A DNA stretch of 64,000 nt, taken from positions 1-64,000 of the forward strand of contig NZ_CDBY01000058.1 of NCBI RefSeq assembly GCF_000820125.1, given 5' to 3'. The stretch is from Aeromonas simiae. GTDB taxonomy: Bacteria; Pseudomonadota; Gammaproteobacteria; Enterobacterales; Aeromonadaceae. Every line of letters begins with the position of its first letter. Position 1 is the first letter of the stretch. Positions 37,717-46,202 of the stretch are shown here, in pieces. Below the pieces are notes generated by a model, which saw only the letters and a list, made by a program, of their open reading frames with translations, was not told where the DNA came from and ran no database searches. A program made the translations under genes and the position numbers.

Positions 37717-38463
37717 ATGCGTATCAAATCCGCCCTGATGGGGGCCGTAGCGGCCGCCCTGATGCTTGGCCAGCCGCTGCAGGCCGTAGAAATGACCCAA
37801 TCTGACGTCGAGCAGATCGTGCGTGACTATCTCCTGAAAAATCCCGAGATCCTGGTCGAGATGTCCAATAACCTGCGCGCCAAGCAAGAGAACATGCAGG
37901 CTGAGAATGACAAGGGCCTCATTAAGAGCCATGCCAAGCAGCTCTACAACAATCAAGATCCGGAAATTGGTAATCCCAAGGGCTCACTGACCATCGTCGA
38001 GTTCTTCGATTACAACTGCGGCTACTGCAAGCAGGCCCACCCGCTGGTGGCCGAACTGCTCAAAGAAGACAAAGACATTCGCTACATCTATAAGCAGTTC
38101 CCTATCCTGAGCGAAACCTCCTATCAGGCAGCCCGCGTCGCACTGGCGGTGCAACTGACCCAGCCCGCCAAGTACCAGGCCTTCCACGACAAGCTGGCCG
38201 GACATCGCGGCGCCCTGAGCGAGCAATCGCAGATTGAGGCGCTGGCCAAGGAGGCCGGGATTGACTGGGCACAGGTCACCAAGAGCCTGAAGGATCCCCG
38301 CATCGACCAAAACATCTCCACCAACCGCGCCCTGGCCGAAGCACTCAACATCAGTGGCACGCCGGCCTTCATCGTGGGTGATCAGGTGCTGCGCGGTGCC
38401 CCGCGCGATCTGGCCAGCCTGAAGACCTTCATCCAGGATGTCAGGGACGGCAAGGGCTCCTGA
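37717..38463 (+). CDS. DsbA-family periplasmic thiol-disulfide protein
   Basis: The ATG at 37717 gives 248 residues with a signal peptide (RIKSALMGAVAAALMLGQ, then QAVE). An N-terminal helical extension (about 25-75) precedes the thioredoxin-like domain. It has the active site YNCGYCKQ (CGYC, about residues 103-106) and cis-proline segment ISGTPAFIVGDQ. The extension and DsbA-type insertion resemble ScsC/Com1-like proteins, which act as oxidases or isomerases in the periplasm. A longer upstream start would run through the tRNA promoter region and is rejected. Confidence 0.85.
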   Translation: MRIKSALMGAVAAALMLGQPLQAVEMTQSDVEQIVRDYLLKNPEILVEMSNNLRAKQENMQAENDKGLIKSHAKQLYNNQDPEIGNPKGSLTIVEFFDYNCGYCKQAHPLVAELLKEDKDIRYIYKQFPILSETSYQAARVALAVQLTQPAKYQAFHDKLAGHRGALSEQSQIEALAKEAGIDWAQVTKSLKDPRIDQNISTNRALAEALNISGTPAFIVGDQVLRGAPRDLASLKTFIQDVRDGKGS

Positions 38464-38481
38464 GCCACCAATCCCCCCTCT

Positions 38482-38511
38482 CCGGTCGGCCTCATGCCGA
38501 CCGGATTCGTT
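38482..38511 (+). terminator. terminator after the DsbA-family gene
   Basis: A 9-bp CCGGTCGGC/GCCGACCGG stem with a 5-nt loop, followed by a weak T-rich tract. Confidence 0.6.
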
Positions 38512-38648
38512 TGGGGTTAAATTTACGTCATGCTGTTGGCTTGATCGCGCTGTGAGGTGCACCATTGCACGCTTTGCGCCTCTTGGTGCTGGTGTCGGTC
38601 GAAGCAAACAGTTAGTCTAACGACGTTGTTGCTATTTGTGAGGTACTG

Positions 38649-39131
38649 ATGAAAACCATTGTGCGTTTTAGCCTGCTGGGCGCATTGATGCTGGGCAGCT
38701 ACGCCTTTGCCGACGAGCCGAAGAAGTTTGATATCAGCATGTTCCCGGCCGCGGAGCCGAATCAGGAGCGGGTGGTTATTCGCCTGCCGGAAGTGGAAAA
38801 CGAAGCCGACATGATGGTCGAGCTGCAAATCGGCAAAATGATGCTGGTCGACTGCAACGTGCCCCGCTTCTCCGGTAATCTGGAGCAGCACAGCGTCAAA
38901 GGCTGGGGCTATAACTATCTCTCCCTGGGACAGGTCTCCGACCCCATCTCCACCCTGATGGCCTGCCCCGATCTCCAGAAAAAAGAGAGTTTCGTGCAAG
39001 TCTACGGCCAGGGCTTCTTCGTCAACTACAGCGCCCGCATGCCGATCATCATCTACATCCCGCAGGACTACGAAGTCCGTTACCGCCTGTGGCGTGCCGA
39101 CAAGCAGGCCCAGCCTGCATTGGTCGAGTAA
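38649..39131 (+). CDS. eco: ecotin, periplasmic serine protease inhibitor
   Basis: A 160-residue protein with a signal peptide cleaved after ALA/FADE (about residue 21) and the ecotin pattern VELQIGKMMLVDCNVPRFSG, HSVKGWGYNYLSLG, ISTLMACPD and ARMPIIIYIPQDYEVRYRLW. The conserved disulfide cysteines are at about 69 and 106. The residue in the P1 position of the reactive loop is Leu103 where E. coli ecotin has Met84. Ecotin dimers inhibit trypsin-like and other serine proteases of host or predator. Confidence 0.93.
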   Translation: MKTIVRFSLLGALMLGSYAFADEPKKFDISMFPAAEPNQERVVIRLPEVENEADMMVELQIGKMMLVDCNVPRFSGNLEQHSVKGWGYNYLSLGQVSDPISTLMACPDLQKKESFVQVYGQGFFVNYSARMPIIIYIPQDYEVRYRLWRADKQAQPALVE

Positions 39132-39146
39132 CCCCCTTCAACGTAA

Positions 39147-39172
39147 CAAGGCCAGGCAATTGCCTGGCCTTG
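39147..39172. terminator. terminator after ecotin
   Basis: A perfect 26-bp inverted repeat (stem CAAGGCCAGGCAA) with a T-rich tail. Confidence 0.75.
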
Positions 39173-39255
39173 TTATTTCTACTCGCTTAGCCCTTCTTGC
39201 CATCATCCGACGCGGCGGCCCAGAGCCCGAGCTCGCGGGCCCCTCTGACGATAGG

Positions 39256-39280
39256 AAGGCCAGGCTTAGCCTGGCCTTCT
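39256..39280. terminator. bidirectional terminator between ecotin and eptA
   Basis: An 11-bp GAAGGCCAGGC/GCCTGGCCTTC stem with a 3-nt loop. Its core copies the ecotin terminator stem 84 bp away. It should end leftward eptA transcription. Confidence 0.7.
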
Positions 39281-39289
39281 TTGCTCCCC

Positions 39290-40906
39290 TTATGAGGCCC
39301 GGCAGGGCTTGAACATATCGAGCCGGGGCTGATAGGCAGAGGTGGCCACGTCCATCACCCCGAGCAGGGAGTGGAACAGGTTGTCCTGGGAGTACTCCCC
39401 CTCGCTGGCAGCTTGGCTCAGGCAGCCCTCGTCGATCCCCTTGCTGCGGCTCAACTCGGGCGAGAGCCACATCAGCATGGGTACGTGGGTCTGCTCCTGC
39501 GGCGCCAGCGCATACGGGGTGCCGTGCAGATAGAGCCCCTTCTCCCCCAGCGACTCACCGTGATCCGACAGATAGATGAGCCCCACCCGATACTTAGATT
39601 CCAGCCCCTTGAGCCGCTCGATCATCTGGCTGAGGAGCCAGTCGGTATAGCGGATGGTGTTGTCATAGGTGTTGACCAGCGCCTCCTGACTGCAATTTTC
39701 GATGTCGCTGCGCGGGCAGTCGGGGGTAAAGGCACGCTGCTCATCCGGGTAGCGTTTGAAATAGGTCGGGCCATGGCTGCCCATCAGGTGGAAAGCCACC
39801 AAGCGGTTGCCGCGCATGCTCTCTATCTCTCTGTCCAGCCCTTGCAGCAGCACCTCGTCGAGGCAGACATCCCCACGACACAGGGTCGGATACTCCTTGG
39901 GCGACATGGTGATGGTCGGCACCCGATCGCACACTCCCTTGCAGCCGCCGTCGTTCTCCTTCCACAGCACAGAGACACCGGCGCGGGCCAGCACATCGAG
40001 CACCCCGTCCTGGTTGTGAGCCTTCTCGTCGTCATAGCCGGCACGGGTCAGGTTGGAGAACATGCAGGGCACCGACACGGCGGTGGCGGTGCCGCACGAC
40101 TGTACCTTGGCAAACGAGATCACCTTCTCGGTGCGGGTGAAGGGGTTGGTGTCACGCCCATAGCCGTTGAGGGCGTAGTTCTGGGCGCGCGCCGTCTCCC
40201 CCACCACCAGAAACAGCAAGGTCGGCTTGTCACCGTGGGCACTGGCCACCTGACGGGCATCAGTACCAATCTCACGGTAGGGCTCGGGGGTACGCAGGTA
40301 GCGATCGCGAAAGATGCGCCAGCCCGCATGTACATAGCTCGATGGCACCAGTTGATGGGTCAGCACCTTGTTGTTGCGCCCGACCGAGGCGTAGTCCTGG
40401 TAATAGAGGCCAGCGATGGCACCAAGCAGCAGCAGCGAGACCGCCATGGCCCCCAGACGCTGACTGCTCCCCTTCCACCAGCACGGGTACTCGATCCGGG
40501 TCAGCAGCAACAGCAGGACGGGCAGGATCCCGGTGATCAGGAACCAGCCGAAGCTGGAGAGGCTGAGGTAGGACTCGGCCTCGGCGGGGTTCGTCTCCAC
40601 CACGTTGCGCACCATGTCGGCATCAAACACCACACCGTACTTGAGCATGCCATAGCTGGCCAACGAGCCAGTGAGCAGCATCATCACAAAGAAGGGCTTT
40701 TGCACGAAGCGCAGCGAGAAGGGCAAAAAAACCAGGTTGAGCGCGGCGATGAGCAGCAGCGGAATGGAGACGACAAATCCCACCTTGACGTGCTCAAGCC
40801 CCTCCAAAATGGTGGTCAGGTGCAGCAGCACCGGCCAGTTCAGGATCAGGGCGAAGTAGAGCACCAATAACAGGTGCAGACGCAGCATGGGCAGACGAAA
40901 CGGCAT
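39290..40906 (-). CDS. eptA: lipid A phosphoethanolamine transferase, EptA/MCR-3-like
   Basis: The ATG at 40906 (MPFRLPMLRLH) matches the usual family start; one 10 codons earlier lacks a ribosome site. The 538-residue protein has five membrane helices (about residues 10-180) and a periplasmic sulfatase-like domain. The Zn and catalytic residues lie in VVGETARAQN (Glu), GTATAVSVPCMF (Thr nucleophile), FHLMGSHGPTYFKRYP and YLSDHGESLGE. It adds phosphoethanolamine to lipid A, lowering polymyxin binding. I recall long identical runs with MCR-3 (VSVPCMFSN, WKENDGGCKGVCDRVP), so it belongs to the Aeromonas lineage from which mcr-3 is thought to come. No insertion sequence flanks it. Confidence 0.92.
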   Translation of the reverse strand: MPFRLPMLRLHLLLVLYFALILNWPVLLHLTTILEGLEHVKVGFVVSIPLLLIAALNLVFLPFSLRFVQKPFFVMMLLTGSLASYGMLKYGVVFDADMVRNVVETNPAEAESYLSLSSFGWFLITGILPVLLLLLTRIEYPCWWKGSSQRLGAMAVSLLLLGAIAGLYYQDYASVGRNNKVLTHQLVPSSYVHAGWRIFRDRYLRTPEPYREIGTDARQVASAHGDKPTLLFLVVGETARAQNYALNGYGRDTNPFTRTEKVISFAKVQSCGTATAVSVPCMFSNLTRAGYDDEKAHNQDGVLDVLARAGVSVLWKENDGGCKGVCDRVPTITMSPKEYPTLCRGDVCLDEVLLQGLDREIESMRGNRLVAFHLMGSHGPTYFKRYPDEQRAFTPDCPRSDIENCSQEALVNTYDNTIRYTDWLLSQMIERLKGLESKYRVGLIYLSDHGESLGEKGLYLHGTPYALAPQEQTHVPMLMWLSPELSRSKGIDEGCLSQAASEGEYSQDNLFHSLLGVMDVATSAYQPRLDMFKPCRAS

Positions 40907-40958
40907 GGGTGATGGATCCCCGGACAGAGTGAACATGGGGGTACGATGCCGACGCTGA

Positions 40959-40975
40959 CTTAAGACTCCCTTAAG
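40959..40975 (-). promoter_or_regulatory. PmrA-type box upstream of eptA
   Basis: CTTAAG-ACTCC-CTTAAG: two half-sites of the YTTAAK type separated by 5 bp, the spacing described for PmrA in enterics, 53 bp before the eptA start. The regulator itself is not in this window. Confidence 0.6.
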
Positions 40976-40990
40976 TGGGGAATTGAATTG

Positions 40991-41018
40991 ACAAAAAAGG
41001 CCACCGTAAGGTGGCCTG
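40991..41018 (-). terminator. terminator of seqA-pgm
   Basis: Leftward, an 8-bp AGGCCACC/GGTGGCCT stem with a 4-nt loop is followed by TTTTTTG. Confidence 0.9.
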
Positions 41019-41035
41019 CTTCACATTATTTGGGC

Positions 41036-42685
41036 TTAGACGCCGGCCTTGGCCAGGGCGGCGGAGACAATCTCCTGCGCCTCTTTCTGGATCAAATCGA
41101 GGTGCGCATCGCCCTTGAAGCTCTCCATGTAGATCTTGTAGATAGACTCAGTGCCGGAGGGGCGCGCCGCGAACCAGCCGTTCTCGGTCACTACCTTGAG
41201 GCCACCGATGGCGGCGCCATTGCCGGGGGCTGCGGTCAGCTTGGCGAGGATCGGCTCACCGGCTAGGCTCGAGGCCTCGACCAGGCTCGGATCGAGCTTG
41301 GCGAGCACCGCCTTCTGCGCCGTGTTGGCCGGTGCGTCGATACGGCGATAGCTGGAGCGACCGAAGCGCGCCTCGAGGGCGTCGTAGTGCTGCTGCGGAT
41401 CCTTGCCGGTGACGGCCAGGATCTCGGCTGCCAGCAGCGCCAGGATGAAGCCATCCTTGTCGGTGGTCCAGACGCTGCCGTCTTTACGCAAGAAGGAGGC
41501 GCCAGCGCTCTCTTCCCCGCCAAAACCGAACTCGCCGCTGTAGAGGCCGTCGACAAACCACTTGAAGCCGACCGGCACCTCTTTGAGGGTGCGGCCGATG
41601 TCGGCGGCGACCCGGTCGATCATGGAAGAGGAGACCAGGGTCTTGCCCACGGCTGCCGCAGCCGGCCAGCCGGCACGGTGGGTGAACAGATACTGGATTG
41701 CCACCGCCAGATAGTGGTTCGGGTTCATCAAACCAGACTTGGTCACAATGCCGTGACGGTCGTAGTCAGGATCGTTGCCAAGGGCGATGTCGAACTTGTC
41801 CTTGAGCGCGATGAGGCTGGCCATGGCGTACGGGCTGGAGCAGTCCATCCGGATCTTGCCGTCCTTGTCGAGCGTCATGAAGGAGAAGGTCGGATCGACG
41901 CGGTAGTTGACCACCTCGATGTCGAGGTCATAGGTCTTGGCGATCACGTCCCAGTAAGCCACACCGGAGCCACCGAGGGGATCGACACCGATCTTGATGC
42001 CGGCCTGCTTGATGGCATCGACATCGATGACCTGCTTGAGATCGTTGACATAAGGGGTGACATAGTCGTGCTCGACCACGTTGGCCAGTTGCAGCGCCTC
42101 GGCAAACGGCACCCGCTTCACGTCGCGCAAACCCGCTTCAAGAATGGCATTGGCACGATCTTCCACCCAGGAGGTGATCTCACCTTCGGCCGGGCCACCG
42201 TGGGGCGGGTTGTACTTAAAACCGCCATCGCGCGGCGGGTTGTGGGACGGGGTGATCACCACCCCATCCGCCTGCTCAGCCGGCTTGCTCGCGTTGTAGG
42301 CCAGGATGGCATGGGAGATGACCGGGGTCGGGGTGTAGCCGAGCCCCGCCTGGATGCGCACTTCGACGCCGTTGGCCGCCAGCACTTCGACGGCGCTGGC
42401 CAAGGCGGCCTCGGAGAGGGCGTGGGTATCCATACCGACGAACAGGGGGCCACGGATGCCGGCCTGCTGGCGATACTCCACCAGCGCCTGGGTCACCGCC
42501 AGGATGTGGGATTCGGTGAAGGCGCTGTCAAAGGCGCTGCCACGGTGCCCCGAGGTACCAAAAGCCACCCGCTGCTCGGGGCGGCTCATGTCTGGTTTGT
42601 TCAGGTAATAGGCGCTGACCAGACGGGGGATGTTAGTCAGGTCTTCGGCGCGGGCCGGTTGTCCGGCGTGGGGATGCTGGGCCAT
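41036..42685 (-). CDS. pgm: phosphoglucomutase
   Basis: A 549-residue alpha-D-phosphoglucomutase that interconverts glucose-1-phosphate and glucose-6-phosphate. The phosphate-site motif [12 protein letters not shown] (about residues 42-53), the catalytic serine in [11 protein letters not shown] (about Ser146), the metal loop [10 protein letters not shown] and the C-terminal [12 protein letters not shown] phosphate-binding segment are all present. It follows seqA by 24 nt, the same operon as in E. coli. Confidence 0.96.
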   Translation of the reverse strand: MAQHPHAGQPARAEDLTNIPRLVSAYYLNKPDMSRPEQRVAFGTSGHRGSAFDSAFTESHILAVTQALVEYRQQAGIRGPLFVGMDTHALSEAALASAVEVLAANGVEVRIQAGLGYTPTPVISHAILAYNASKPAEQADGVVITPSHNPPRDGGFKYNPPHGGPAEGEITSWVEDRANAILEAGLRDVKRVPFAEALQLANVVEHDYVTPYVNDLKQVIDVDAIKQAGIKIGVDPLGGSGVAYWDVIAKTYDLDIEVVNYRVDPTFSFMTLDKDGKIRMDCSSPYAMASLIALKDKFDIALGNDPDYDRHGIVTKSGLMNPNHYLAVAIQYLFTHRAGWPAAAAVGKTLVSSSMIDRVAADIGRTLKEVPVGFKWFVDGLYSGEFGFGGEESAGASFLRKDGSVWTTDKDGFILALLAAEILAVTGKDPQQHYDALEARFGRSSYRRIDAPANTAQKAVLAKLDPSLVEASSLAGEPILAKLTAAPGNGAAIGGLKVVTENGWFAARPSGTESIYKIYMESFKGDAHLDLIQKEAQEIVSAALAKAGV

Positions 42686-42709
42686 GTCTCTTTCCTTGCA
42701 AACGATGAA

Positions 42710-43216
42710 TCAGATAGCGGCACACACCTGGGCCACCAGCGCCTCGTCGTAACCCATGCTGCTCATCAGCTGGGCCACAATATTTTGCTTGCGGCTGGTG
42801 TTGGTGTTGGTAATCACCCAGAAGGGGGTGCCAGGAACCGGCTTGGGCTTGGTGGTGCTGCCACTGGCGCGCAGGGCATCGGGATCGCGGGAAAAGTACA
42901 TCCGCTTGCGTCCCTTGATTTCAGTGGCCTGGGTAAAGGCGGCCGCATCCTCTTGATAGAGGGTGCCGAGCACCAGCATGAAGCGTTGGATGGAGCGCTC
43001 CTCCTGGGCCAGCTCACCGCTCTCGAGCAGGGCAACTATCCCTTCCTGCTGGACGCGCGGCGCCACCTTCTCAGGTGCCGTGGCCGGGCCGGGAGCGGTC
43101 ACCGGAGCAGACTGACCCAGCAGACGGCGCAGGATATCCGAGGCGCTCTCGCCGATATGGCGGGTCTGGCTGGCAATGTAGAGATAGAGATCGTCATCAA
43201 GCTCGATGGTTTTCAT
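42710..43216 (-). CDS. seqA: negative regulator of replication initiation SeqA
   Basis: A 168-residue protein with the SeqA N-terminal multimerisation domain ([20 protein letters not shown]) and the C-terminal hemimethylated-GATC-binding domain ([22 protein letters not shown] at the end, given here in part). It sequesters the origin after replication. SeqA is found with Dam in this lineage. It is first in the seqA-pgm operon, divergent from ybfF. Confidence 0.95.
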   Translation of the reverse strand: MKTIELDDDLYLYIASQTRHIGESASDILRRLLGQSAPVTAPGPATAPEKVAPRVQQEGIVALLESGELAQEERSIQRFMLVLGTLYQEDAAAFTQATEIKGRKRMYFSRDPDALRASGSTTKPKPVPGTPFWVITNTNTSRKQNIVAQLMSSMGYDEALVAQVCAAI

Positions 43217-43483
43217 AGGGCAGGCACTGGGCTCGTCGATACATGGATGCGGCGATTATACATAGCCTCACCCGGTGGCCCAAGCCAGGACACCGGATGA
43301 GAGTCCAGAACAGGGGCAGGATAAGGCATAATGGCATCCAGGTTCTGTGATCCCTCGCACTGAACGCCAAGGTGATGGAAAATTACCACAAAAAAACAGT
43401 GCCACTTTTATATGAAACTGTTTTCTTTCAGTGCATTACAAGAATATCCATGACCATCATGAGCGCGAAATAGGACGGTAATT
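43217..43483. other. seqA-ybfF divergent intergenic region
   Basis: Some 267 nt of AT-richer DNA with no gene I can support. It should hold both promoters; a rightward A/T-rich stretch near 43410-43430 is a possible -10 region. No SOS or Fur-like box was found by eye. Confidence 0.4.
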
Positions 43484-44254
43484 TTGCAACTTAATTACAA
43501 ACGCCAGGGCCAGGGTAAACCGGTCGTGCTGATCCACGGCTTGTTTGGCAGCCTCGACAATCTGGGCCTGCTGGCCCGCCCATTAAGCGAACAGTGTGAT
43601 GTCATCAGCATCGACGTGCGCAACCACGGCGCCTCGTTTCATGCCGACGAGATGAGCTATCCAGCGATGGCCGCCGATCTGCTGGCCCTGCTCGACACGC
43701 TGGCACTCCCCTGCGTCACACTGATTGGCCATTCCATGGGCGGCAAAATTGCCATGCAGCTCGCCAAGCAGGCGCCCGAGCGGGTGGAGCGACTGGTGGT
43801 GGTGGACATAGCACCGGTCGCCTACCCCCACGCCCGTCACCGCAACGTCTTTGCCGGCTTGCAGGCCGTGCAGGCCGCCGCACCGCAGAGCCGCAGCGAG
43901 GCCGACCAGATCCTGGCCGAGCATGTACGCGAGCCCGGAGTACGCCAATTTTTGCTCAAGTCCTTTGCCAAGGGAGAGCACGGCTGGGGCTGGCGTTTCA
44001 ATGTGCCTGCGCTCATCGCCAACTACGCCAACATCATGGGCTGGCCCGATCCTGAGTCACGCTACGAGGGACCGACGCTGATGATCAAGGGATCAGAATC
44101 CGATTACATCCAACCCGAATATCAGGAGACGGTACAGGCCCAGTTTCCGGCCGTCAGGGCCCGGGTGGTGGCCCCGGCAGGCCACTGGCTGCATGCGGAA
44201 AAGCCGGCATTATTCAATCGTTTGGTCACCGAATTCCTGGCCGGCGGCGGTTAA
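43484..44254 (+). CDS. ybfF: alpha/beta hydrolase, YbfF esterase
   Basis: A 256-residue hydrolase with the oxyanion segment VLIHGLFGSLDNLG, nucleophile GHSMGGKIAM (Ser about 86), an Asp near the C-terminus and the catalytic histidine in PAGHWLHAEKP. The start is a TTG followed by QLNYKR; it matches the length of YbfF and no ATG nearby gives a better fit. YbfF of E. coli is an esterase active on acyl-CoA and small esters. It lies in the conserved seqA/ybfF/ybfE/fldA block. Confidence 0.9.
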   Translation: MQLNYKRQGQGKPVVLIHGLFGSLDNLGLLARPLSEQCDVISIDVRNHGASFHADEMSYPAMAADLLALLDTLALPCVTLIGHSMGGKIAMQLAKQAPERVERLVVVDIAPVAYPHARHRNVFAGLQAVQAAAPQSRSEADQILAEHVREPGVRQFLLKSFAKGEHGWGWRFNVPALIANYANIMGWPDPESRYEGPTLMIKGSESDYIQPEYQETVQAQFPAVRARVVAPAGHWLHAEKPALFNRLVTEFLAGGG

Positions 44255-44309
44255 CAGATCAAGCGCCTATGTGCTATAGTGCGCCGGTCATAAGGAGTGT
44301 GCGCATCTC

Positions 44310-44531
44310 ATGTTGAGCCAACACATTGATTTGATTGAAAGTATCGGTCTCAAAGCCTTTTTTGTGATCGTCTTTCTTCTGATCGGTCTCGCCATCCAGG
44401 ACGTGCTCAAACGGGGGAATGTGCCCCCTTTCGGCCGCTTCATCGTCTGGTTGGTACTTTTTCTGGGATGCGCGGGTTTTGTCGCCAAGGGCCTGATCGA
44501 ACTGAGCTGGGAAGGCGCAGGGATCGGCTGA
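44310..44531 (+). CDS. DUF2788 membrane protein
   Basis: A 73-residue protein with two membrane segments (about residues 15-33 and 45-63) joined by a KRGNVPPFGR loop. The sequence matches DUF2788, known between ybfF and ybfE in Aeromonas and Vibrio. AAGGAG precedes the start. Function unknown. Confidence 0.8.
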   Translation: MLSQHIDLIESIGLKAFFVIVFLLIGLAIQDVLKRGNVPPFGRFIVWLVLFLGCAGFVAKGLIELSWEGAGIG

Positions 44532-44543
44532 TAAAGAAGTGGT

Positions 44544-44843
44544 ATGGCCAAACAGCAAACTGATCGAACCACACTGGATCTGTTCGCCAATGATAAGCGC
44601 CCCGGCCGGCCGAAAACCAACCCGCTCCCCCGTGAAGCACAGCTCAAGATCAACAAGCGCAATCAGCTCAAGCGCGATCGGGAGCGCGGTCTGAAACGGG
44701 TCGAGCTGAAGGTGGAGGCACACCTGCTGGAGCGTCTGAATCAGCTGGCTGAGTGCCGCAACATCAGTCGCGCCGAACTGATCCAATCTATCCTGAAGCA
44801 ACAGCTGGACGAACTGGCCGCCGAGGCGAGTTCATCCCGCTGA
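44544..44843 (+). CDS. ybfE: YbfE family ribbon-helix-helix protein
   Basis: A 99-residue basic protein with an N-terminal RPGRPKTNPL tract and a C-terminal ribbon-helix-helix (VELKVEAHLLERLNQLAECR, then NISRAELIQSILKQQL). In E. coli ybfE is LexA-regulated, but no CTGT-N8-ACAG box is visible here. It starts 13 nt after the DUF2788 stop and precedes fldA by 33 nt, so the three may be cotranscribed. Confidence 0.85.
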   Translation: MAKQQTDRTTLDLFANDKRPGRPKTNPLPREAQLKINKRNQLKRDRERGLKRVELKVEAHLLERLNQLAECRNISRAELIQSILKQQLDELAAEASSSR

Positions 44844-44876
44844 GAAATCAACACCACATACGGGTAACGAGACACC

Positions 44877-45401
44877 ATGGCAAGTGTAGGTCTGTTTTTT
44901 GGCAGCGATACCGGTAACACCGAAGCCGTCGCCAAGATGATCCAGAAAGAGCTGGGCAAGCAGTTGATCGAAGTGCACGACATCGCCAAGAGCAGCAAGG
45001 CCGATATCGAGAACTTCGATCTGCTGATCTTCGGCATCCCGACCTGGTACTACGGTGAATCCCAGGCCGACTGGGACGACTTCTTCCCCGAGCTCGAAGA
45101 GATCGACTTCAACGACAAGTTGGTCGCCATCTTCGGCTGCGGCGATCAGGAAGACTATGCCGAGTATTTCCTTGATGCCATGGGCACCCTGCGCGACATC
45201 GTTGAAGCGCGCGGCGCCATCATCATCGGCCACTGGCCGACCGACGGTTATGAATTCGAGGCCTCCAAGGCACTGGTCGACGACAAGCATTTCATCGGCC
45301 TCGGTGTCGATGAGGATCGCCAGCCCGAGCTGACTGCCGAACGGGTCAAGAATTGGTGCAAACAGCTGCACGAAGAGATGTGTCTCTCCGAGCTGGAATA
45401 A
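44877..45401 (+). CDS. fldA: flavodoxin FldA
   Basis: A 174-residue long-chain flavodoxin with the FMN phosphate loop GSDTGNTEAVA (about residues 9-19), the TWYYGESQADWDDFF segment and GCGDQEDYAEYF around residue 87-98. It carries single electrons to enzymes such as IspG, IspH and pyruvate formate-lyase activators. A strong terminator follows at once. In E. coli fur comes next; here phoPQ does. Confidence 0.96.
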   Translation: MASVGLFFGSDTGNTEAVAKMIQKELGKQLIEVHDIAKSSKADIENFDLLIFGIPTWYYGESQADWDDFFPELEEIDFNDKLVAIFGCGDQEDYAEYFLDAMGTLRDIVEARGAIIIGHWPTDGYEFEASKALVDDKHFIGLGVDEDRQPELTAERVKNWCKQLHEEMCLSELE

Positions 45402-45407
45402 ATGACT

Positions 45408-45433
45408 AAAAGCCCCGCAAATGCGGGGCTTTT
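45408..45433 (+). terminator. terminator after fldA
   Basis: A 12-bp AAAAGCCCCGCA/TGCGGGGCTTTT stem with a 2-nt loop and a T tail. Confidence 0.9.
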
Positions 45434-45527
45434 CTATTGCGTGCAGTTTCGGTTCAGGCAGATCTGTTACAATGGAGCCACCTGTCCTCATATGTATATG
45501 TGACTGATAAGCCTACCGGGTATTACG

Positions 45528-46202
45528 ATGAAGATTCTGCTGGTCGAAGATGATAAGTTGCTCAACCACCACCTCACTACGGTACTGACCGAGGCGGGAA
45601 ACCAAGTTCACAGCGCCCACCAAGCCGAACTGGCACAACACTACGCGCATGAGTATCCCATCGATGTGGGTATTATCGATCTCGGGTTACCGGACATGGA
45701 TGGTCTGAGTCTGATCCGCACCCTGCGCGAACAGCATATCCCCTTCCCCATCATCATTCTCACCGCGCGTGGCAACTGGCAAGACAAGGTAGAAGGCCTG
45801 GAGGCGGGCGCCGATGACTATCTGGTCAAGCCGTTCCAAAAAGACGAACTGCTGGCCCGCCTCAACGCCCTGATGCGCCGCAGTGCCGGCTTTATCTCGC
45901 CCAAGGTGCAGGCTGGGGACTATGAACTTGATCTGTCGCGCAAGGAGCTCACGGTCAAGGGGGAAGTGGTGGTGCTCACCAGCTTCGAATACCTCATTCT
46001 CGAATACCTGATGCGCAGTGCCCGCCAGGTGGTCTCCAAGCAGCAGCTGCTCGATCAGCTTTACGGTGACGGAGAAGGCGATCCCAACACCATTGAGGTG
46101 ATGGTGAGCCGCCTGCGTAAAAAACTTGATCCCACTGGCGATATCCAGCCCATCTCCACCATCCGTCGCCAAGGTTATATCTTCAATTTACAGTGCAGCT
46201 AA
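45528..46202 (+). CDS. phoP: response regulator PhoP
   Basis: A 224-residue OmpR-family regulator. The receiver has phospho-acceptor Asp51 (IIDLGLPDMDG), acidic VEDD at 6-9, Thr in ILTAR and Lys in VKPF. The winged helix has VVSKQQLLDQLYGDGEG and ISTIRRQGYIF. It resembles E. coli PhoP more closely than other paralogs (LRTLREQ..., GADDYLVKPF). With PhoQ it should respond to low Mg or cationic peptides and control lipid A and envelope genes. Stop and phoQ start overlap (TAATG). Confidence 0.9.
   Translation: MKILLVEDDKLLNHHLTTVLTEAGNQVHSAHQAELAQHYAHEYPIDVGIIDLGLPDMDGLSLIRTLREQHIPFPIIILTARGNWQDKVEGLEAGADDYLVKPFQKDELLARLNALMRRSAGFISPKVQAGDYELDLSRKELTVKGEVVVLTSFEYLILEYLMRSARQVVSKQQLLDQLYGDGEGDPNTIEVMVSRLRKKLDPTGDIQPISTIRRQGYIFNLQCS

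Noticed and set aside
39290-40906. Treating the eptA-like gene as an acquired mobile mcr gene
   Set aside because: No insertion sequence, plasmid gene or composition break nearby; it lies among core chromosomal genes with its own regulated promoter.
44255-44543. An SOS box upstream of the DUF2788-ybfE unit
   Set aside because: No CTGT-N8-ACAG pattern could be found, although ybfE is LexA-regulated in E. coli.
45434-45527. A PhoP box upstream of phoP
   Set aside because: GGTTCA and TGTTAC occur, but the repeat spacing is 14 and not the 11 bp expected for PhoP half-sites.
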